Below are positions 6,035-14,019 of a stretch of DNA of 20,485 nucleotides, piece after piece; position 1 is the first letter of the stretch; every line of letters begins with the position of its first letter. Position numbers and translations under genes: made by a program. The notes under the pieces were generated by a model. It was not told where the DNA came from. It made no database searches and saw only the letters and a program-made list of their open reading frames with translations. This stretch comes from an uncultured Parabacteroides sp. (lineage in GTDB: Bacteria; Bacteroidota; Bacteroidia; Bacteroidales; Tannerellaceae), in NCBI GenBank assembly GCA_900770835.1, contig CAAGLQ010000025.1, forward strand, positions 1 through 20,485, read 5' to 3'.

Positions 6035-7504
6035 ATGGATCCATTGATTATCTACAACACTCTGACAAGAAGGAAAGAACCCTTCAAACCGCTACACGCT
6101 CCTCATGTGGGCATGTATGTCTGTGGACCAACAGTCTATGGCGATGCGCATTTAGGCCATGCGCGCCCGGCCATCACGTTCGACCTGTTGTTTCGCTACT
6201 TGAAACATTTGGGTTATAAGGTGCGTTACGTACGCAATATCACAGATGTTGGGCATTTGGAGCATGATGCCGACGAGGGCGAGGACAAGATCGCCAAGAA
6301 AGCCCGCTTGGAGCAATTGGAGCCAATGGAGGTAGTGCAATATTACACCTTGCGTTATCACCATGCGATGGAGGCACTGAATGTATTGCCTCCCAGCATC
6401 GAGCCACACGCTTCTGGTCATATTATCGAGCAGATCGAATTGGTTAAGCAAATCTTAGACAAGGGTTATGCATATGAGAGTCAAGGATCTGTCTATTTCG
6501 ATGTGGAGAAATACAACCAGGATCACCGCTACGGTATCCTATCCGGTCGTAACATCGAGGATATGTTAAAAACAACCCGTGCGCTCGACGGCACCGAGGA
6601 GAAACGTAATCCGATTGATTTCGCCCTGTGGAAATGCGCACAACCGGAGCATATCATGCGTTGGCCCTCTCCCTGGAGCAACGGTTTCCCCGGCTGGCAT
6701 TGCGAATGTACCGCAATGGGTAGGAAGTATTTAGGCAACCATTTCGACATCCACGGAGGTGGCATGGACTTGATCTTCCCACATCATGAGTGCGAGATCG
6801 CACAGGCAGTAGCGTCACAAGGCGAAGATATGGTGCACTACTGGATGCACAACAACATGATCACCATCAACGGACAGAAGATGGGTAAATCACTGGGTAA
6901 TTTCATCACCTTGGATCAGTTCTTCACCGGCGATCATGCCTCACTCACACAGGCTTACGCACCGATGACCATCCGTTTCTTTATCCTGCAGGCACATTAC
7001 CGCAGCACCGTTGATTTCAGTAACGAGGCTTTGCAAGCCGCAGAGAAGGGATTGGCTCGTTTGATGGAGGCTTACAGCCACTTGAAGAAGATCCAACCAG
7101 CCGCTACCTCCAGCGTAGAGGTGAAGGATCTGCGTACGAAATGTTACGAGGCAATGAACGATGACCTCAACTCACCGATCGTCATCTCGCATCTCTTTGA
7201 TGCGGCTCGCGCCATCAATGCGGCAAAAGATGGCAAAGCAACCCTCTCCGCAGCTGATTTACAGGAACTGAAAGAGACATTCCAGCTCTTCCTGTTCGAG
7301 ATACTCGGTATGAAAGATGAGGCTGCAGCTGGTGGTAACAGCTATGAGGCATTTGGCAAAGCGGTTGATTTGCTGCTGGCCATCCGCCAACAGGCGAAAG
7401 CGAACAAGGATTGGGCTACTTCTGACAAGATCCGTAATGAGTTGACAGCCTTAGGTTTCAAGATCAAGGACACGAAAGAAGGGGCAGAATGGACATTGGG
7501 CTAA
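6035..7504 (+). CDS. cysS: Cysteinyl-tRNA synthetase
   Basis: Charges tRNA-Cys with cysteine using ATP. The 489-residue protein is complete. The class I motifs are HLGH (39-42, in place of HIGH) and KMGKS (282-286). The zinc site that selects cysteine is intact: Cys30 in YVCGPTVYG, Cys225 in WHCECTAMG, and His250 and Glu254 in FPHHECEIAQ. The C-terminal part (about 350-489) is the usual helical and anticodon-binding region. The start at 6035 is supported by AAGGAAA just upstream. The thioesterase gene begins 12 nt after the stop, so the two are probably co-transcribed, although no functional link is evident. Confidence 0.96.
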   Translation: MDPLIIYNTLTRRKEPFKPLHAPHVGMYVCGPTVYGDAHLGHARPAITFDLLFRYLKHLGYKVRYVRNITDVGHLEHDADEGEDKIAKKARLEQLEPMEVVQYYTLRYHHAMEALNVLPPSIEPHASGHIIEQIELVKQILDKGYAYESQGSVYFDVEKYNQDHRYGILSGRNIEDMLKTTRALDGTEEKRNPIDFALWKCAQPEHIMRWPSPWSNGFPGWHCECTAMGRKYLGNHFDIHGGGMDLIFPHHECEIAQAVASQGEDMVHYWMHNNMITINGQKMGKSLGNFITLDQFFTGDHASLTQAYAPMTIRFFILQAHYRSTVDFSNEALQAAEKGLARLMEAYSHLKKIQPAATSSVEVKDLRTKCYEAMNDDLNSPIVISHLFDAARAINAAKDGKATLSAADLQELKETFQLFLFEILGMKDEAAAGGNSYEAFGKAVDLLLAIRQQAKANKDWATSDKIRNELTALGFKIKDTKEGAEWTLG

Positions 7505-7516
7505 TCGCTACAGGAT

Positions 7517-7924
7517 ATGACGATTCAAGATTTTTTGCAAGGAGATAAATTTGCTTTACTGGCTGGCGTAGAGTTGCTTGATGTGGGCAACGGCTACGCC
7601 AAAGCCCGTATGAAGGTGAAATCGGAGCACCTGAATGGCGGAGGGGTTTGTCAAGGAGGAGCCTTGTTCACATTAGCGGATTTGGCTTTTGCGGCTGCAA
7701 CCAATAGCCATGCCCGACTTACCTTCTCTATTGACTCCTCTATCCATTTCTTCCGTTCTGTTTCGGAGGGTATGCTCTACGCAGAGGCTCGTGAAGTGTT
7801 CAACCATAAACGATTAGCGAATTGCGAGGTGCGCATCACAACAGAAAACGGAGAGCTGATCGCCACCTTCAACGGAACAGGGTATCGCAAAGATACACCG
7901 CTTCCCTTTGAGCCGATTGACTAA
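7517..7924 (+). CDS. PaaI-like hotdog-fold thioesterase
   Basis: Small acyl-CoA thioesterase of the PaaI type, which hydrolyses aryl- or acyl-CoA thioesters. The 135-residue chain is one hotdog domain. It contains the active-site segment HLNGGGVCQGG (38-48), followed by FTLADLAFA, where Asp55 occupies the catalytic Asp position of E. coli PaaI. It lies 12 nt behind cysS on the same strand and converges on the DUF3108 gene with 6 nt between the stops. No phenylacetate-pathway genes are nearby, so a role in that pathway is not implied; general CoA-ester clean-up is more likely. The substrate is unknown. Confidence 0.88.
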   Translation: MTIQDFLQGDKFALLAGVELLDVGNGYAKARMKVKSEHLNGGGVCQGGALFTLADLAFAAATNSHARLTFSIDSSIHFFRSVSEGMLYAEAREVFNHKRLANCEVRITTENGELIATFNGTGYRKDTPLPFEPID

Positions 7925-7930
7925 TCACTG

Positions 7931-8788
7931 TCAAGGCATCACGATGCGGCAATCCATAGGAGCTCGTAGATTTCGCCCCTCTTTGAAGTAGGCCTCTACG
8001 GCTCCCAATTTCAACTTGGCACGCACCTTGACTGGAATATGATTGGCATCATCACCAATCCACACCTCCGCTGCGGCCTTGGGCTGCTCAAAGGCTTCAT
8101 CCTCAATATCCATATAGAAATGGCGGGTGCGGTATTTCACCCCTTTATGTTCCACGATACGTTGACCCGAATAGCGAAAGCGCATCGTCACTAAGTCACG
8201 CCCGATTGCCACTGTCAAAGGGAAGTCACTACCACTCCGCAATTCGCCCTCGGCCAACGCTCGCAAATAGAGCGTGCCACCCAACATATCGCTCACCGGA
8301 GCCTCCGTCACCAATAGCGTATCAATCTTCACCTTTTTCAACGTGTAGCGACGGGAGGAGACTGTCACTTGATTGGCTTCTCCATAACGAAACCGCAACT
8401 CATCCACCGAATAATAATCTCCCTCATCCGAATGTTTGCTACTATACAGCAATCGAGGTACTTTCGAATAATAGCAATCCATCGTATCCCGCATCCGATA
8501 GAGTTTCTCCACAATACCCGCCGAACGAAAGAGCAAGCTATACTGCCAAGCAGATTCTCCCTCAAAATAGCTATCCGCCACTTTGAAAGTCGCATTTCCC
8601 GCTTTTGAGAATACCAATCCCCACTTATAATACAGTTCATAATCCACCTCCTCGTTGGCTTGGAAAGACAAAGTTTGCGCATGAGCCACCCTGCCCTGCA
8701 AGAGTAGCATACACAAGAGAAGCAACCCTTTAGAAGCGTAAACCGCCAAAGCTGTTTTGATTGGAAGAAGATGATGCTTTGCCTTCAT
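7931..8788 (-). CDS. Exported DUF3108 protein
   Basis: Matches the DUF3108 family, exported proteins of unknown function common in Gram-negative bacteria. The 285-residue product starts with a basic segment (MKAKHHLLPIK) and a long hydrophobic run, and ends the likely signal peptide at VAHAQ (34-38). The mature part is rich in alternating beta-type residues and has no Cys for lipidation. The ATG at 8788 lies within the last codons of the upstream lipoprotein gene, giving a 59-nt overlap in another frame. The next ATG (8710) would remove the basic n-region, so the long form is preferred. Overlap and shared strand point to translational coupling and joint function with that lipoprotein, probably in the envelope. 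Confidence 0.82.
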   Translation of the reverse strand: MKAKHHLLPIKTALAVYASKGLLLLCMLLLQGRVAHAQTLSFQANEEVDYELYYKWGLVFSKAGNATFKVADSYFEGESAWQYSLLFRSAGIVEKLYRMRDTMDCYYSKVPRLLYSSKHSDEGDYYSVDELRFRYGEANQVTVSSRRYTLKKVKIDTLLVTEAPVSDMLGGTLYLRALAEGELRSGSDFPLTVAIGRDLVTMRFRYSGQRIVEHKGVKYRTRHFYMDIEDEAFEQPKAAAEVWIGDDANHIPVKVRAKLKLGAVEAYFKEGRNLRAPMDCRIVMP

Positions 8789-10652
8789 CTCGATAGTCTC
8801 GTTTCTTTTTCGTGATTTCTTTCGGCTTATTCTTAGTGATCTCCAACGGTTTCTGCTGTTTCATGGGCACAGCGTTCACATCCCAAGTCTCATCTACCTG
8901 CCAATTCTGCATAATCTGGAACTGTTTGGGGCAGTAAATCACCAACTCCGGCTGCCGCTTCTCCGCATAGTTACCGGTATCCCACTCTCCATTGCCGTTC
9001 AAGTCAATCGTCAAGCGGGCGTAATATTTATCCGGTCGTAAATCCATAAAAAGCGCTCCCCTCTCTTTCACTTTCGCCTTACGCACAGGCACATCACTGC
9101 TATTCAACAACTCCACAAAGGCAGTGGTGGTATCCACCCCAATCAGATTGATAAACAGGTGGCCATACTCCTCCTCCTTCTTGAGCTTGAACGCATTACT
9201 TAAGCCATTGTTCCACTTGCCATAAACACTGAAGACCGTCGCCGAGTCGACAGTCAAACGGTATTCCTCCGCATACTGCCAAGGACGCAGGATGAAAAAG
9301 CGTAAAGAGTTGGCCGTATCGGGGAAAAAACGGAAATCAACAGCCGTCCAGGTGGAATCCACCATCCGCTCCAACCGGAACAGGCTGGAATCCAAATTTG
9401 CGACTGGCTCCATAAAAGTGATGGAGAGGGTATCTGTCATTTCCAATGTGCCACTGGGGGCAATATTCACCCCTAAGAACTCAATCGGCTCTGGCTCATC
9501 GTCCTTCTTTTTTTTCTTCTTAGGCTCGGCCTTTGAACGATGTCGCATCACGAAATTCACCGTATCGGTCTGTGGCTGCAACTGATTGAGCGAATCGCTT
9601 TTCAAATAATCCACAGAGAGGCTCAAGGTATCTTGCTGCCACACCAATGAGTCTGTCAACCAATACTTCAGCGTTCTACCCTCTTCTTCTGCCTGCAGAT
9701 AATACCAGCTCTCCTCGCTCGGTGTAAAGTTGACGGGCACAGGAACAGGGAATGAATCTACAGGTGCATTAAAACGCAACGTCAAGATCTTCTCATCGTT
9801 TCGCTCAGGTCGCAACATATACTGTCGCTCCGCCTTCTCTTTAAAAAGGCGCAGTGCGATATTGTCTGGTAAGAAATGGGTGTAAGGCACCGTCTGGATC
9901 GTATCAATAGTCAACGAGTCCTTCCAGGTCGTGTCCTGACGAGTAGTCAGCTCAAAAGTTGGCACGATCAACGAGTCACCAAAAGCGATCTGTTGCCCCG
10001 GTTGGCTATACTTATAGGTCCGCATCACATCCTCTAAGGCATAAATCCGATAGGTTCCTGGAGCCATATTGCGAATGGTAAAAGCGCCCCGATCATTCGT
10101 GCGGGAGGTGCGCACAAAAGGTGTTGTCGTAAAAGCGGAATCCACCAAATCGGTATGCACACCGATAGTGATACCCGGCATAGGCTCCAACGTAGCCGCA
10201 TCCAACAGCACACCGGAAATCTGAAGTGTATCAATCTGATCTCCGGTAGAGAAGGCAAAGGAGAAATTCTCTAAAATATTCTTCTCGTTATTGTCGGCAA
10301 TCGAATTGGTAAAGTCGATTGTATAGGTAGTATTCTCACGCAAGGTATCCTCTAACTCCACCAGCACTCGCCGACCGTTTGCCCGTATTACCGGTTGCAT
10401 GGCCTGGGGGGGCGTAATGATCACATTCTCCGTCGGCTTATCTACTTGTATCAGCTCATCAAACAGAATTTCAACCTTCTTGCCTTTATAATTGAGCTGG
10501 TCTGGTGCCGGTGTACTGCTAATAAACTTCGGGGGCAGCTCATCGTATGGGCCACCATTCGGCGAAGCCATATTTGCACAAGCATACAGCAAGCTTGTGG
10601 CGATCGCTACCCACAAGAGTTGTCCAATCGTTTTCAGATACCTATTCTTCAT
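8730..10652 (-). CDS. Large lipoprotein with SbsA Ig-like domains
   Basis: A 640-residue lipoprotein. Its N-terminus has a basic start (MKNRYLK), a hydrophobic stretch and the lipobox LYAC with Cys25 as the lipidation site. Directly after it, PPKFISSTPAPDQLNYKGKK starts an Ig-like domain of the SbsA/Big_5 type (about 40-135). A carboxypeptidase-like beta repeat follows (about 143-230; ISGVLLDAATLEPMPGITIG and YRIYALED), and a second Big_5-like stretch lies around 385-490. A run of six lysines followed by an acidic stretch (KKKKKKDDEPEPIE, about 376-389) forms a linker, coded in part by eight consecutive A. No catalytic motif is visible. It is the middle gene of a three-gene envelope operon. 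Function is unknown; a surface or periplasmic structural role is inferred. Confidence 0.85.
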   Translation of the reverse strand: MKNRYLKTIGQLLWVAIATSLLYACANMASPNGGPYDELPPKFISSTPAPDQLNYKGKKVEILFDELIQVDKPTENVIITPPQAMQPVIRANGRRVLVELEDTLRENTTYTIDFTNSIADNNEKNILENFSFAFSTGDQIDTLQISGVLLDAATLEPMPGITIGVHTDLVDSAFTTTPFVRTSRTNDRGAFTIRNMAPGTYRIYALEDVMRTYKYSQPGQQIAFGDSLIVPTFELTTRQDTTWKDSLTIDTIQTVPYTHFLPDNIALRLFKEKAERQYMLRPERNDEKILTLRFNAPVDSFPVPVPVNFTPSEESWYYLQAEEEGRTLKYWLTDSLVWQQDTLSLSVDYLKSDSLNQLQPQTDTVNFVMRHRSKAEPKKKKKKDDEPEPIEFLGVNIAPSGTLEMTDTLSITFMEPVANLDSSLFRLERMVDSTWTAVDFRFFPDTANSLRFFILRPWQYAEEYRLTVDSATVFSVYGKWNNGLSNAFKLKKEEEYGHLFINLIGVDTTTAFVELLNSSDVPVRKAKVKERGALFMDLRPDKYYARLTIDLNGNGEWDTGNYAEKRQPELVIYCPKQFQIMQNWQVDETWDVNAVPMKQQKPLEITKNKPKEITKKKRDYRDEGKASSSSNQNSFGGLRF

Positions 10653-10656
10653 TGAT

Positions 10657-10770
10657 TTATATCATATGATTCTCTCGAAGCCACCTTTTTCCTCCTGGAG
10701 TAAGGCAGTATAGCAAAAACAATGCACATGGCACTGCAATCACTCCAAACACCATAAATGCTCCCATCAT
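10657..10770 (-). CDS. 37-residue single-span membrane protein
   Basis: A very short reading frame that starts MMGAFMVFGVIAVP and ends GGKRWLRENHMI. Residues 1-23 are almost entirely hydrophobic, enough for one membrane helix. A basic tail follows (Lys28, Arg29, Arg32), suggesting that the C-terminus faces the cytoplasm. Its stop lies 4 nt before the ATG of the lipoprotein gene on the same strand, and a good promoter element lies about 42 nt before its start. Either of two tandem ATGs (10770 or 10767) may be used. The competing 78-codon frame at 10649-10885 is not protein-like. I think similar short proteins exist in related genomes, but cannot verify this. Function is unknown. Confidence 0.68.
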   Translation of the reverse strand: MMGAFMVFGVIAVPCALFLLYCLTPGGKRWLRENHMI

Positions 10771-10811
10771 TTTCCAATTTTTCTTTCCACATCGTATGTA
10801 TCACTTTGCCG

Positions 10812-10841
10812 CAAAGGTAACTAAAACCTTCGGATGAGCAA
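10812..10841 (-). promoter_or_regulatory. Candidate promoter of the microprotein-lipoprotein-DUF3108 operon
   Basis: The minus strand has TACCTTTG (10819-10812), an exact TAnnTTTG match. A TTG (10841-10839), embedded as CTTG, lies 19 nt upstream and could serve as the -33 element. The site lies just beyond the DUF2851 stop at 10860, so the three-gene operon need not depend on readthrough. Confidence 0.58.
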
Positions 10842-10859
10842 GGAAGCGAGAGGGTTTCT

Positions 10860-12146
10860 TCACTTTTTAGCACCTCCCTCTCCACAACGTTTCAATAAAC
10901 GGAAACCGATACGGCAATAAAGACACTTGCGTTTCTCGCAATATTCTCGCCGCAATTGGATCAATGCTTGCGTGTCGCCCGCATGTTTCACGACAATCCC
11001 TCCTTGCTGAAAGGTCGTGATGATGTGGTTGCGCTCCGGAGGAATGGTTTCTAACAAGCGGATGGCTCTCGCGCAATACTCTGGCAACTTTTTATGTTGA
11101 CCATACGCAAAATAGAGGGGAACTACCGTATTGATCAATAATATGTCACGGGCTTTATCGCCGATCCATTTTTCAGAAGTGGTTGAGACATGCGAGAACT
11201 GATAATGCGTCAGCCAATAATCGGAAGGCAACAAACGGAACAGCGCCTTAATCTCTCCGGGGGTATGCGCCTCTATAATCTTAGAGAAAAGAGTATCGTG
11301 ACGACACCAGATCGCTGCCAGCTGCGCCAACTTGACCTGAGGAAAACTACGCGGACGCAGGCGCAACTGTTTGAAAACAAACTCATCTAACGGAGTCAAG
11401 CCGAACTTATGCCGTAAAAAAGCATATTCCCGTTGAAGAAGCCGATAGTAATCGCAAGGATAGTTCTCGTTGAGCATACCGGCTTGTCCGAAAAGCATGG
11501 CTTCGACCTGCGAACTGCTGATGCGTTGTTTTTGAATATAACGAAAAGGGAGGCTGCGGGCTAACCGTTCAAAGGCATCATTATTGACACCAAAACCAAA
11601 ACTGCGTGTCAAAGAGACGTAACACACCTCGTTCCAATCGCCTTGATAATGAGCTAACAGTTTCAAAAGGTCTGCTGATTTTCGCTCCAAGCGCTCGGTC
11701 AACAACGCATCCAGCCAACCAGTGATATGCACCGGATCCACCTCCTGGATACGAGGTAAGCAAGAGACTGGTAATTCTTTCGAAAGCAACCATTCTACAT
11801 TCGCTTGGACAGCCGGAGGAACAGGAAGTTGAAGCATCGGGATTTGCTCGCCATTGGTACGCATAATCTCCGCATCCTCTATCCCGACCACATGCAAGAT
11901 TACCCCATCATACGCCTTGTCTTGATCATGATGATGACGCAACCAATCGGAAGCTCGATCATGGATTTCCACGCTACCTGCCCACAAAGTATCGGCTATA
12001 TGTATTTTCGCATTGAAAAAATCCGGTCCGGCATCCCGATTCTCAATGCCCGGATCAATGACGGAAATCGGTAGTCCATCCGTCGTACACAAAGGTGAGG
12101 CCCCATAAAGCCCATACTTCCACACGTAATGCAAGATTCGCTCCAT
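10860..12146 (-). CDS. DUF2851 family protein
   Basis: Matches DUF2851, a Bacteroidota family of unknown function. The 428-residue product begins MERILHYVWKYGLY and contains the family's conserved core near the N-terminus: IDPGIENRDAGPDFFNAKI (about 30-48), then WAGSVEIH, DWLRHHHDQD and YDGVILHVVG (about 55-88). The C-terminus has a cysteine cluster, Cys403-x4-Cys408-x2-Cys411, followed by RIGFRLLK, which could bind a metal. No signal peptide is seen, so it is probably cytoplasmic. It has its own promoter element at 12175-12182. The next genes downstream have a separate promoter, so a functional tie to them is only possible. The His-rich core and Cys cluster hint at metal dependence, which is inference. 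Confidence 0.85.
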   Translation of the reverse strand: MERILHYVWKYGLYGASPLCTTDGLPISVIDPGIENRDAGPDFFNAKIHIADTLWAGSVEIHDRASDWLRHHHDQDKAYDGVILHVVGIEDAEIMRTNGEQIPMLQLPVPPAVQANVEWLLSKELPVSCLPRIQEVDPVHITGWLDALLTERLERKSADLLKLLAHYQGDWNEVCYVSLTRSFGFGVNNDAFERLARSLPFRYIQKQRISSSQVEAMLFGQAGMLNENYPCDYYRLLQREYAFLRHKFGLTPLDEFVFKQLRLRPRSFPQVKLAQLAAIWCRHDTLFSKIIEAHTPGEIKALFRLLPSDYWLTHYQFSHVSTTSEKWIGDKARDILLINTVVPLYFAYGQHKKLPEYCARAIRLLETIPPERNHIITTFQQGGIVVKHAGDTQALIQLRREYCEKRKCLYCRIGFRLLKRCGEGGAKK

Positions 12147-12174
12147 ATACTATCATAATCAAGGTTTATGGGTT

Positions 12175-12182
12175 CAAAGATA
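12175..12182 (-). promoter_or_regulatory. Candidate -7 promoter element of the DUF2851 gene
   Basis: The minus strand reads TATCTTTG, an exact TAnnTTTG match, 28 nt upstream of the ATG at 12146. GTTG lies 18 nt further upstream and could act as a weak -33 element. Confidence 0.5.
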
Positions 12183-12222
12183 AAGAGTTTCCGGCAAAAA
12201 CAACAACGTTGGGCAATAAATA

Positions 12223-12254
12223 ACCCTCAAAAGTTTACATCCACTTTTGAGGGT
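12223..12254 (-). terminator. Intrinsic terminator of the nucleoside kinase gene
   Basis: A perfect 12-bp stem (ACCCTCAAAAGT at 12223-12234 against 12243-12254) with an 8-nt loop. On the minus strand it is followed by the T-rich TTATTTATT. It starts 14 nt after the kinase stop codon, in the right orientation, and separates that gene from the DUF2851 promoter. Confidence 0.85.
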
Positions 12255-12268
12255 CTTTCTCTACCCGA

Positions 12269-13936
12269 TCAGTATTTGAAACTTCCACCTCCTAAAAACT
12301 CACGCAACAAAGAGGTACCGGGAAGCTGTTCAGTAGGGATCGGGGTGAAATAGCGGAGGAAACGACGCAAGCGATACGCTTCGGCATAGGCCGGACTACT
12401 TTCTTTCACCTCTGCCAAAATCGGCTCCGCATAGGGGCGCAACGTTGCCAACTCATAGATCATCGCACTATTGAACATCGCATCAGCATTCTCCTGATAA
12501 GGGAAAATCCACTTGTCTTCACCCCTGCGCACACTGGACCAACGCAGAATAGTCTGCTCCGCAGAATAACCTCGGAAACGATAATCGCGAATGATGCGAC
12601 GAAGCAAACGATTGTCTGTCGTAGGGATCCAATTATGATTATCTAAAGAGATCGTAGTCAGTACGGAAACATATATTTTATAAGTATAGGCTTGGTTGAT
12701 GCAGTGGGTCAGCTCCGGATTAAGGCCGTGAATGCCCTCCATCACCAACACGGTGTTGGGCTCCATCTTCAACTTCTTTCCTTTATACACACGGCGACCC
12801 GTGGTGAAATCGAAAGTAGGAAGATCGATCTCCTCGCCACTGAGCAACCGCTCTAAATCCCGGTTGAAATAGGGCAAATCAAGCGCATACAATGATTCAA
12901 AATCATACTCGCCCTTTTCATCCTTGGGGGTATCTTCTCGGTTGAGGAAATAATCGTCCAATGAGATACCGATCGGTCGCAACAGGTTGGTCGTGAGTTG
13001 CACCTGCAACCGTTTGCAGAATGTAGTCTTTCCAGAAGAAGAGGGACCGGAGATCAACACCATACGCACACCTTGCTGGTAACGTTCGGCGATCTCTTCG
13101 GCGATCTTCGCAATCTGTTTCTCTTGCATCGCCTCAGAAACCAAGATAATGTCTTGCGCATGACGACGAGCCACCGCCCCATTGAGGTCGCCCACATTGT
13201 TCAATCCAACCGTACGCTGTAACGTGAGGTGCTCCTTATAGGCACCAAACATCTTGTCCTGCGGGATGATCGGTTCCAATTGAGTGGGATCATCACGGCG
13301 AGGCACACGCAGCAGAAGACCATCTTTATACGGTACTAAATCAAACAGTTGGATACTTCCCGTCGAGGGTGTCAGACAGCCGTAGAAGTAGTTAATATAC
13401 CCATCCAACTCGTAATAGGATGTATAAACCATACCTGCCGATTCAATGAGGCGCACCTTGTCTTCCATGCCTCGTTCCTTGAAAAGGCGCACAGCCTCTT
13501 CCGTCTGCACCCGATGCAATATAAACGGAAAATTCGCATCAACCAAAGCACGCATTCGGGTTTTGAGTTTCGTAATGGCCTCCTCGTCAATCGGTTGCAC
13601 CCCATTGATCACACAATAGTAACCGCGTGACACAGGATGTTCTAAGTTCAAGGTAGCCTTTGGCCAGAGGTCGTGTACCGCTTTGGAAAAGATGTGGCAC
13701 AGCGAACGCACGTATGTACGCATACCGGATAGGTGCGTATAATCCACATATTCTATATCTTGAGGCAGCCAGCAATGGTAGTTGAGATTCTCGGTCTTGT
13801 TATTCACCTGCGCATTCATAGGCGAATAGGTCAAGGGCTCACCAACCAAAACATAAATCTCGCTCAGCGTAGAGCCAACGGGCACCTCCTTATATAAATT
13901 GTTATTCCTGCAAAAAATTGTAATTGTTTCAGCCAT
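12269..13936 (-). CDS. Nucleoside (uridine-like) kinase with ThrRS-like N-terminus
   Basis: A 555-residue fusion. The C-terminal half is a P-loop kinase of the uridine kinase family: Walker A GPSSSGKTT (297-305), SLDDYF (325-330) and VMEGIHGLN (398-406). It would phosphorylate uridine or a similar nucleoside in salvage. The N-terminal half resembles the TGS and second additional domains of threonyl-tRNA synthetase: a TGS-like fold at about 1-65, and HPVSRGYYCVING (100-112) as the SAD-type segment. The HxxxH metal motif of editing domains is degenerate (Arg77-x3-His81), so tRNA editing is unlikely. This architecture is common in Bacteroidota. The gene stands alone with its own terminator; the true substrate is uncertain. 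Confidence 0.88.
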   Translation of the reverse strand: MAETITIFCRNNNLYKEVPVGSTLSEIYVLVGEPLTYSPMNAQVNNKTENLNYHCWLPQDIEYVDYTHLSGMRTYVRSLCHIFSKAVHDLWPKATLNLEHPVSRGYYCVINGVQPIDEEAITKLKTRMRALVDANFPFILHRVQTEEAVRLFKERGMEDKVRLIESAGMVYTSYYELDGYINYFYGCLTPSTGSIQLFDLVPYKDGLLLRVPRRDDPTQLEPIIPQDKMFGAYKEHLTLQRTVGLNNVGDLNGAVARRHAQDIILVSEAMQEKQIAKIAEEIAERYQQGVRMVLISGPSSSGKTTFCKRLQVQLTTNLLRPIGISLDDYFLNREDTPKDEKGEYDFESLYALDLPYFNRDLERLLSGEEIDLPTFDFTTGRRVYKGKKLKMEPNTVLVMEGIHGLNPELTHCINQAYTYKIYVSVLTTISLDNHNWIPTTDNRLLRRIIRDYRFRGYSAEQTILRWSSVRRGEDKWIFPYQENADAMFNSAMIYELATLRPYAEPILAEVKESSPAYAEAYRLRRFLRYFTPIPTEQLPGTSLLREFLGGGSFKY

Positions 13937-13969
13937 AGTTTTTCAGTTATTATTTATAAATTCGCCCCC

Positions 13970-13977
13970 TAAAGTTA
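13970..13977 (-). promoter_or_regulatory. Weak candidate -7 element of the nucleoside kinase gene
   Basis: The minus strand reads TAACTTTA, one mismatch from TAnnTTTG, 33 nt upstream of the ATG at 13936. The 83-nt divergent gap also has to hold the promoter of the phosphate cotransporter, for which I see no convincing element. Confidence 0.3.
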
Positions 13978-14019
13978 GGAACATTAATCGGATATACCAT
14001 CCACTTAAACGTAATTTAA

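Noticed and set aside
7917..7934. TTGAC/GTCAA repeat at the thioesterase-DUF3108 junction
   Set aside because: Only 5 bp with an 8-nt loop and no T run; too weak to call a terminator.
8206..8586. 126-codon plus-strand frame
   Set aside because: Antisense to the DUF3108 gene; rich in Pro, Ser and Tyr with no domain.
10848..10882. GAGAGGG/CCCTCTC inverted repeat at the end of the DUF2851 gene
   Set aside because: Arms are 7 bp with a 21-nt loop and no T tract follows on the minus strand, so it is not supported as a terminator.
10649..10885. 78-codon minus-strand frame across the DUF2851-lipoprotein gap
   Set aside because: It overlaps the promoter and the end of DUF2851, has no protein-like pattern, and the +1-shifted frame at 10657-10770 gives a clean membrane helix with better spacing.
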